A program made the translations under genes and the position numbers. A stretch of 11,363 nt of DNA from Acanthamoeba lenticulata. Its lineage: Eukaryota > Discosea > Longamoebia > Acanthamoebidae. The notes under the pieces are model-generated. The model saw only the letters and a program-made list of their open reading frames with translations, searched no databases and was not told where the DNA came from. The DNA lies in NCBI GenBank assembly GCA_002179805.1, contig NAVB01003175.1:1-11363 (forward strand), given 5' to 3'. Shown here in pieces: positions 1 through 6,023 of this stretch (position 1 is its first letter; every line of letters begins with the position of its first letter).

Positions 1-38
1 TTTATTAATTGATGATTAATCGATTTATTTATTTATGT

Positions 39-60
39 TGATGATGATGATGATGATGAG
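39..60. repeat. (TGA)n trinucleotide repeat
   Basis: Six to seven GAT/TGA units lie at the end of what looks like an AT-rich intron, just before the EGF-encoding exon. The acceptor AG of that intron is at or just past the repeat, so its length could affect the branch-point to acceptor distance. Confidence 0.7.
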
Positions 61-452
61 GGTAGCGGTGTGCCCGAACGGATGCTCGAGGCGGGGCTCG
101 TGTGACGGGACGACCAACCCGCCGGTGTGCGCGTGTCTGCCCTTCTGGGGCGGGCCCGACTGTTCCATCGACCAGGAGCAGAGCGGTTCCTCGGGCGATG
201 ACTCGTCCGAGCGCACCTACGCAGCGATCGGTGGCGCGCTCGGCGGTACGTTGTTTCAATCCTTCTTGGAGAGGAACTTGCACGTGTTGTGACACGACTC
301 GAGCAGGCGTGGCAGTGGCGCTCGTGGTGGGCGTGTTGGCGGCACTGATTATCTACAAGGCGCGAGCAGCCTACAAGCGGCGGGTCTTCTTAAACAGACA
401 GTTCCAGATCAACTTGCAAAGTGAAGAGCACCATGATGGTGATTCTCTGTAG
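61..452 (+). CDS. EGF-like single-pass membrane protein, 3' end only
   Basis: Two exons are visible: about 61-245 and 307-452, joined across a 61-nt intron (246-306, donor GTACGT, acceptor GAGCAG). The first exon probably starts just after an AG at 60 or 65, because the bases before it are AT-rich and intron-like, so the 5' part lies outside the window. The protein begins with six cysteines spaced as an EGF-like module and ends with the typical C-x-C-x5-G-x2-C half (CACLPFWGGPDC). An acidic/Ser stalk follows, then a hydrophobic span (VAVALVVGVLAALII) formed only after splicing, a basic stop-transfer stretch (YKARAAYKRR) and a tail of about 20 residues ending at TAG 450-452. The likely form is a type I surface protein with its EGF module outside the cell and a short cytoplasmic tail. 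The ligand is unknown. The ATG at 35 lies in a GAT repeat and is unlikely to be the start. Confidence 0.7.
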
Positions 453-521
453 TTTGTTTGTGCAAAAACCAAAGCTATGTACACCCCAATTTTTAGGCGT
501 TAGAACTTGACCACAATGATC
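453..521. other. Convergent 3' intergenic gap
   Basis: Only 69 nt separate the TAG of the + strand EGF gene (450-452) from the stop of the - strand gene (complement 522-524). No AATAAA is seen on either strand here. Both 3' UTRs probably overlap, or each runs into the other gene. Confidence 0.6.
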
Positions 522-1609
522 CTACTTGTTGAACGTGGGTCGCACGCTGCGGGCTTCCCTGGCTTTCTTCACCTCCTTGAGCTTCTTCTTGATCTTGAGG
601 TCTCGGTGTAGGGCGTGCGCCATCCCGTCCGAACTCTTGCCCAACTGTGGCGTGCCGAAAAGACGAGCTGATCAGCTTCAAGAAGACAAGGAGAATGTAA
701 ATGCTGAAGGGGCAGTACCATCGCCTTCTTGGCTGGTGGCATGGTTGAAGAGGGCGGCGAACTTGGTGGCGAGCCGCTAGCGTCGTTGTTGAGAGGCGAC
801 GAGTAGGCCGGACTCCCTGGCGGAAACGAGTGACCCGACGCCACTTGACCTTCCTCTGCTGCGTACTGGCCTTGATGCTGCTGCTGCTGCTGCTGGTAGT
901 CCGCGTACTTTCGCTTGCTCTTTACAAGACCAACAACCATCAAGTCAGCCCTCTGAGCTCGAAGAGCATTGTGATTATCGAAGCTGTATGCAGGTTTCAG
1001 GTGTACCCTCTCGTCCTCTTCGGCAGACTGCTGCTCAGGCTTCTCCGCAGACGCGTCTTCTTCTGCGAGGGAGTCGGCCTCATGCTTGACGGGCATCGTA
1101 CTTCCCTCTGTAGAGAAGAAGAGAAAGCCTCAGCTACAGCTGCTGGCCGTGCATGGCCAGGAGTCCTCTATGGACGTACCGCGCTTGACGTTCTTCATCC
1201 ACGAAGGTGAGGAAAGGCTGGTGGGCGGGGTCCACAAGATGGCCTGCGGTTTAAGCTTGGCTTGTAGCATTTGTGATTGCTTTGCTTGTCCACGTTCTTC
1301 TCGCGAGAAAGAACGCATAAATGAGGGCTTCTCCTGACCTGCACGACATAGAGATTAGGCTGAGATGAAGAGCAAGTAGAGGTACATTGAGAAATGAACA
1401 ACCACCGCACCTGGACGAGTTGCTGCAGCGCCCATTGGTCGCCCAGGGCCAGCTGATGCTTTGTGCTTGTGTTGTGCTTGAAGATTTTCTTTGAGCATTT
1501 CTCGCAACTTCGTTTCACTCTCTCCATCATCTGGTTGAAGAAGCAAATCTATGGCTTGATAGAAGAACTTGTCCTTCAAGCCACCTTTCTTCACCACATT
1601 AATCGACAT
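522..1609 (-). CDS. Unknown protein, four exons, 289 residues
   Basis: The minus-strand model joins 1609-1411, 1338-1180, 1107-719 and 644-522. The introns are 72, 72 and 74 nt, with donors GTGCGG, GTACGT and GTACTG and acceptors ending CAG. Phases close exactly on a TAG stop. I do not recognise the family. The N-terminal 50 residues look helical and ordered (MSINVVKKGGLKDKFFYQAI, then an acidic/basic helix). The middle has a QEKPSFMRSF-type basic stretch and a segment with YSFDNHNALRAQRADLMVVG. Next come six glutamines, then a Gly/Ser/Pro-rich linker with SPP repeats. The last 40 residues are strongly basic (KIKKKLKEVKKAREAR) and end in RPTFNK. Basic ends, polyQ and proline-directed Ser sites suggest a nuclear or regulatory protein, which is inference only. 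The third intron's acceptor (CCACAG) was chosen because it alone restores the basic C-terminal frame. Start: first ATG, shortly after a T-rich run. Confidence 0.65.
878..895. repeat. (CTG)6 repeat encoding polyglutamine
   Basis: Six CTG units on the + strand read as six CAG codons (QQQQQQ) in exon 3 of the minus-strand unknown gene, followed by His-Gln. It is a short in-frame coding microsatellite. Confidence 0.8.
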
Positions 1610-1847
1610 GATGGAGGATCAATTCAACAAAAAAAAAAATCGGGGCATTTATGAGTAGGAAATGGCCAGAGAAAATGATGTGTTACACGTCAGCTTTGTG
1701 TCGACCGTGCCACCGGTGGACTGCTTCGGACGTTTCTGGGTCCAATTCTGTGAAGAAGTAACCAATGGGGTGAGGCTGGCCGAGGATACAAACCGCACAA
1801 AGACTGTATCGGGCTTCATTCTTCTTCACCCTTACAGTACCCCAACC
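1610..1847. promoter_or_regulatory. Shared divergent promoter region
   Basis: This 238-nt gap lies between the starts of the minus-strand unknown gene (1609) and the plus-strand granulin-like gene (1848), so it should drive both. Visible elements: an 11-A run at 1629-1639 (a T run just upstream of the minus gene's ATG), CCAAT boxes at 1742-1746 and 1762-1766, a TGTCGACCG motif at 1699-1707, and a pyrimidine-rich stretch (about 1810-1845) that could hold the plus-strand start site. No clear TATA box is seen. Confidence 0.5.
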
Positions 1848-2279
1848 ATGCAGAAGCTTGTCTTTGTTTTCTTGGCCCTCTTCCTGGCTCTGGCTGCCTC
1901 CGAGCTGCTGACCCTCAAGGCCTCCACCAACAACGTACGTTTTTCGCGGCGAACTTCCACGGCTCTCTAGATCGACGGTTGGATTTGTTGCCGCTGTGGC
2001 GCTTGCAGATCGTGTCGATTGACGCTCGACTTTTTGCTTCTACAGAAACGCCAGAACGGCTGCAGCTCTGACTCGTGCGGTAGCGGTGAGACGTGCTGCA
2101 CCCTCGCTGGCGGTCAGGTCGGTTGCTGCCCTGCTGCCAACGCTTGCTGCTGCCCCGATCAGCAGCACTGCTGCGGTACTGGTCAGTGCGTGTGCTCTGG
2201 CGGCAGCTGCACTGGTTGCGCTCAGACTGGTCAGTGCGCCAACCAGAAGAGGTCCATCTTCGAGGTTACCCGCGAGTAA
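1848..2279 (+). CDS. Secreted granulin-like cysteine-rich precursor, 106 residues
   Basis: Exons 1848-1934 and 2046-2279 flank a 111-nt intron (donor GTACGT, acceptor TTCTACAG), phase 0. Exon 1 encodes a signal peptide (MQKLVFVFLALFLALAAS) and a short pro-segment. Exon 2 opens with Lys-Arg (30-31) and carries 16 cysteines in residues 35-93. Twelve follow the granulin order: C-x4-C-x5-CC-x8-CC-x6-CC-x5-CC-x4-C-x6-C, with the conserved D and H in CPDQQHCC and the GCCP signature. The usual Pro after HCC is Gly, and the first and the CC-to-C spacings are each one residue short. Cys 63, 79, 87 and 93 are extra. A second Lys-Arg (97-98) precedes an 8-residue tail. The layout suggests a proprotein trimmed at dibasic sites and exported. 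The in-frame ATG at 1662 was rejected as start because it would bury the signal peptide. The function in this organism is unknown. Confidence 0.85.
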
Positions 2280-2546
2280 AGCGCTGCACCTTGCTAACTG
2301 CCTGTTCTTGTCACCAATCGAATTGAAGTAAATTGGTTGTATCTATTCAATTTGTTTTGCATCTCCATTGGCGCTCAATCAACAGATTGCCATTTTTTAA
2401 TTTTGATACCAAAATAAATAAAATGTGAGGTCGACAAATCGGCAGCAGAAAATTCGTACGACTTTTGTGTCGACCTTGCCGTGTCGCCAAGTTGAGGCAA
2501 CCCGACTTCGCCCCTGGTTGAAAGCAGGCAGCGCAAACGTCGCGTA
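2280..2546 (+). promoter_or_regulatory. Granulin 3' UTR and F-box gene promoter region
   Basis: This 267-nt gap has no convincing ORF. It contains an AATAAATAAA stretch (2413-2422), which could be the poly(A) signal of the granulin-like gene or an AT-rich core-promoter element of the next. It also holds a perfect 9-bp inverted repeat, AGGTCGACA (2428-2436) and TGTCGACCT (2468-2476), whose right arm belongs to a 17-nt motif also found at 1695-1711 upstream of the granulin gene. Confidence 0.5.
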
Positions 2547-4525
2547 ATGGAAGTGGCGTTGACAATAGAAGAGTTGCCGGATGAGGTGCTCGCCATTGTA
2601 CTGTCCTACCTCTCCCCGCGTGACCTTCTGGCAAGTGTGGACCGCCTCAACCATCGCTTCCGGGCTCTCCTTACAGATGAAGGCACGCGCGAAAGCTTCT
2701 TCGCTCTACTCTCACATGAGCCTTTTAAAAATAGTGGTGTTAGTGTTATGGAGTTACCTCCTCAAGTCCTACGACGGCTACCAGTTGCCGACGACGTCAG
2801 ACCGACCCTCGGTACGTCGAGCCAAGTGGGAAGAGCACGTCCGCGGCGAGTCTGGCTGGAAGGGCCTCCTCAAGGCGCGGCACTTCGTGGCCCAGGTACG
2901 CCCTCTCTGATCGATTATCTTTATTATTTATTTCAGATTTTTTCATTTTAAAAAAAATAGTTTGAAAACTATTATTATTAAAAAAAAGTCAAACAATAAC
3001 TAATAAATACTACAACACCAGAACTGGCACGGGGGCGAGTTCACGGCTCACATGACCCGAGACACGTTCAACGCACGCTGCTACTGCGTCTTGTTTGATG
3101 AAGAGAACGACATCTTGCTCTCTGGCAACACGAGCGGCGAGGTGCACGAGCGGCGCCTGAGCACCAACGAAGAGGTCAAGTCGTGGGTCGCGCACAAGCG
3201 TACGCCTGCAGCTCTTCCTCCAGCGATCGATGAAAGCTGATCGCTGGCCGGGGGGTGACGCCACCACAGGCGGTTATCTGTACGCGATGACCTTTGTGCC
3301 CAGCGCCCAGGGCCAGCGCCGCCTGGCCACGGGCGCGCTCGACCAGGTCGTACGAGGTACGCGCCCGCCCATGTTGAGCTGGCGGCCGACGTTACGTGTC
3401 GACATTTGACGTCGGCGGCCTCCTCATGCGTGCGCATCCGCACTCGCGAAACAGTGTGGGACATAGCGCAGGGCCAGGAGCTGTGCCGCCTGTCGGGCCA
3501 CCACGGCTCGATCAACGCTCTGTGCGTGATGGCGGGGGGCAGCGACGACGTCCGGCTGGTCTCCTGCTCGGTCGACCACAGCACGCGCGTACGCGTCGCC
3601 CTCCTCCCGCCTCAAGCAGACCTGCTCGTGGCTGACGTCGTCGTGATGGCCGCGGTGGACCAGATATGGGACCTGGAGAAGGAGGAGTGCTGCATGGTGC
3701 TCGCGCCACCGGAGCTGCAGGACGCCGTCAAGTCGGTCAACTGCGTGCTGCCGTGGGGTCCGCGCGAGGTCATCACGGCAAACAACAAGGGCGAGATCCA
3801 CGTCTTTGACACGGCGTCGGGCACCGCCGTCGCCACGCTGCCCACCGACCTGCGTACCATCCTCGCGCTCCTTCAGAACCCGCAGCGCGGTATGTCCAGC
3901 CCGCGTTCGTCCGGGACGACAGGCCCCGGATGACAAAGGCTTGGCTGACGGTGTCGCGCACGCACGTGGCGCGCGCAGAACACGAGATTTTCGTGGGTGG
4001 AGGTCCCTTGCGGAGCGAGAGCGCGGGCTTCCCGATGATGGCCTACGACTTGCGCGTGATGGCCGGCGGAGGTGGCCACGAGCTCGTCCCGCGGCAGCGC
4101 TATCTCGGCAACACGGTGAGCCTCACTCATGTGCTTGCGCATGTGTTTGCGTTCTCACAACGCGCGTGGGGCGATGCAGGAGTGGGTGGAGGCGGCGGCG
4201 TGTAACGGGCTGGGCCACCTGATCACGGGCTCCAACGACGGCCGCGTCAGTGTCTTCGACATCAATTCGGGGGACTGCATTTCGCAGGCGTGGGACGGCC
4301 TTCAACACACCGCCAGCGGTCGCACGGGTGCGTGGATGACGCTCGTGCCGGACAGGAAGGGGATGATGATTGTGATGATGACGATGACTGATGTGGGGCT
4401 TGCGTGCAGATCGGAGGATTACGTGCATGCAGGCGTCGCCCCTGCGGCTTGTGAGCGGCTCCATGGACGGCATCATTCGCCATTGGGACTTTGCGCCGAC
4501 CTTCCTCGCGGCCGGCAGCCGCTGA
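2547..4525 (+). CDS. F-box/WD40-repeat protein, nine exons, 435 residues
   Basis: Model exons: 2547-2733, 2801-2895, 3022-3199, 3270-3356, 3455-3588, 3664-3889, 3979-4115, 4180-4327, 4410-4525. Phases close exactly on TGA. Residues about 10-50 form an F-box (LPDEVLAIVLSYLSPRDLLA and following NHRFRALL), which in this family binds Skp1. A linker follows with a Trp-Lys-Gly-Leu-Leu helix and NWHGG, common between F-box and propeller. From about residue 108 there are seven WD-type blades, with blade ends such as DQVVRVWD, DHSTRIWD, GEIHVFD, GRVSVFD and GIIRHWD. In F-box/WD40 proteins the propeller picks the substrate for an SCF ubiquitin ligase; the substrate here is unknown. Intron 1 (67 nt, donor GTGGTG) is the weakest call; a donor 3 nt downstream (2737) also keeps phase. 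Intron 5 (3589-3663) is 75 nt and has no stop codon, so its retention would insert 25 residues. Confidence 0.85.
2956..2973. repeat. AT-rich inverted repeat in F-box gene intron
   Basis: Perfect 8-bp arms (AATAGTTT and AAACTATT) flank a 2-nt centre inside intron 2 (2896-3021) of the F-box/WD40 gene. This 126-nt intron is the longest in the window and far more AT-rich than its exons. It also contains a good acceptor-like TTTCAG at 2931-2936 that the gene model skips. Confidence 0.65.
4360..4396. repeat. Imperfect GATGAT microsatellite in an intron
   Basis: An imperfect run of GATGAT/TGATGACGATGAC units lies within intron 8 (4328-4409) of the F-box/WD40 gene. It explains the Met-rich stretch seen if this intron is translated, which is not real coding sequence. 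Confidence 0.6.
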
Positions 4526-4668
4526 TGCGAGTCACGCCGCAGAGCCCACTTGTTTGTGAAAGCTCTTCTTCTTGTACAGTGCTCTCTTTCTGCGCAATCG
4601 GCGATAAACTAATAAAATGGAAATAAAACGAGACTTCGTCTTCGTAACGGATTACGGAAAGCGTAAAG
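4526..4668 (+). promoter_or_regulatory. F-box gene 3' UTR with AATAAA signals, then next promoter
   Basis: AATAAA occurs at 4611-4616 and 4622-4627, about 90-100 nt after the F-box/WD40 stop codon, and is a plausible poly(A) signal. The DsbA-like gene starts only about 40 nt later at 4669, so its promoter must overlap the upstream gene's 3' end. No clear TATA box is seen. Confidence 0.55.
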
Positions 4669-5564
4669 ATGAACGGCATCTTCAGCCTCTTGTGCCTCTT
4701 GGTTGCGCTTGTGGTAAAAACCGCATCAGCCGTCCATTCTTACTCGACTGACTATTTTCATTATTACCATTAGGTGGTGACAAATGGGCAGCAGTTGCCA
4801 ATCCCCAAGTTAGCGCCAGGCTTCCACCGCGGCAACCCGTCGGCTCCAATCCACATAACTGAGTTTGCTGACTTCCAGTGCCCCTACTGCGCCAGTTCGT
4901 CCTCACTACCCCCTCCCCCCCTTACATCATGAAGTTTGACTCTTCTCCTCTTGTTTGCACAGACTCGTACCCAGTAGTGGAGCAAGTCCTGCAGCACTAC
5001 GGCCCAGACAAGATCTACTACACGCTTCACGTCTTCCCTCTTTGGCTGCATCGTCAGGCCTTTATCGTCGCCGAGGCCGCCAGCGTAGTCGCCCTCAACG
5101 CTCCTGACCGTACGTTCAGCCTTCTACTCGAGTTGTGAAGCAAGCCTTCTTCTTCCCCCTTGGCTAACTAGCTGCAAATCACTACAACAGGGTACTGGGA
5201 GGCCGCAAGCTTCCTGTTTGCCAACCAGGCCCAGTTCTACAATGACGCCTTCCAGAACAAGACCGCGGCCGACCTCTATGCCCTGCTGGCGAGCTGGATG
5301 CCCAAGTTTGGCGTCAGTAACGCCACCTTCTATGCGCAAGTCGACAGCGACGTCAACTACGCGCGTGTGGACGCCGACATCCACACGGCTATCATCCACC
5401 AAGTCTACGAGACGCCCACCTTCCTCGTCAACGGCTTCAAGGCCCTCCAGCTTCCGGACAACGCCACCTTTGCCCAGTGGACCACCTTCATCGACTCGCT
5501 CCTCACCCCGACTAGTGCTGCCGCTACGAGCAACAACAACCCAACGATCGACGCCCAAGCTTGA
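4669..5564 (+). CDS. Secreted DsbA-like thioredoxin-fold protein, 228 residues
   Basis: Exons 4669-4713, 4774-4894, 4963-5109 and 5191-5564 are joined by introns of 60, 68 and 81 nt (donors GTAAAA, GTTCGT, GTACGT); the frame closes on TGA. Residues 1 to about 20 are a signal peptide (MNGIFSLLCLLVALV plus the first residues of exon 2). Residues 43-54 (ITEFADFQCPYC) are the start of a DsbA/thioredoxin_4-type fold with a CPYC redox pair at 51-54. ETPTF supplies the expected cis-proline at 180, followed by LVNG, as in DsbA-like proteins. Three N-glycosylation sequons (N127, N148, N195) fit passage through the secretory pathway. No C-terminal KDEL-like signal is present; the tail is Ser/Asn/Thr-rich, so secretion or lysosomal delivery is more likely than ER retention. 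The role is probably thiol-disulfide exchange, but the substrate and direction are unknown. Confidence 0.85.
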
Positions 5565-6023
5565 AGCCGCAGAATACATTTGAAATATTTAAATTATGCG
5601 ACAACGAAAGGTTGGCGGTGGCTCTCGAACCGCGGCACCTTGCCCAGAAGGGGACATGACTCACCGGCAGAAGGGAAGCATCGCGCAGTCTTCCGTCCGC
5701 GCTCAAGCTGGTTCATGGCGCCTCGTCCAGTTCCTGTTAATTCTACGTGGCGTGTTCCATGTAAGCTCTCGTCGATGATCACCTGCGCGGGGCGCGCGGG
5801 TCCTTTATGCAGAGCGTGAGTGGCGCTCCAGGCACACCCAGGTGGTGCCGATCCGCTCTTCTACGAGTGCTGCACACACGCGTTTGAGGCATTTGACTGT
5901 TCAGCCCAGCACTCGACAAGCTTTAGCCTCGAATTCAAGCCCCTCAAACCAAGTCCTGCCTCTATCTCGAGATAAGCCTCCACAGACAAGTCAACCATCG
6001 CAAAGAACAAGAACAAGGAGAAG
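5565..6023. other. Intergenic region before the RhoGAP gene
   Basis: This 459-nt gap has no convincing gene. It starts with the short AT-rich 3' UTR of the DsbA-like gene (no AATAAA seen) and ends with a purine-rich leader (AAGAACAAGAACAAGGAGAAG) just before ATG 6024. It should contain the RhoGAP promoter. GTAAGC at 5761 looks like a splice donor and could mark a 5' UTR intron, but nothing confirms it. Small ORFs here lack any family signal. Confidence 0.5.

Noticed and set aside
1662..1847. In-frame upstream ATG giving a 62-residue N-terminal extension to the granulin-like protein
   Set aside because: It would place the clear signal peptide (from 1848) in the interior, and the extension has no recognisable content. 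It lies in the divergent promoter or 5' UTR.
2019..2045. Met at 2019 as an alternative start for the cysteine-rich protein (MTLDFLLLQ...)
   Set aside because: It lies within the intron. The exon 1 signal peptide and the TTCTACAG acceptor give a better secreted precursor.
4328..4626. Read-through C-terminus of the F-box gene rich in Met and Asp, ending at 4626
   Set aside because: It comes from translating intron 8. Splicing 4328-4409 restores the final WD blade SGSMDGIIRHWD and a stop at 4523-4525.
5600..5680. Possible minus-strand tRNA, from a GGTTCGAGAGCC box resembling a tRNA B box
   Set aside because: The presumed T-stem does not pair, the B box has an extra base, and no A box or acceptor stem is found at the right distance.
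5580..5819. 79-codon plus-strand ORF after the DsbA-like gene
   Set aside because: Arg/Trp-rich with no family resemblance, no splice context and overlapping ORFs on both strands. It is probably chance.
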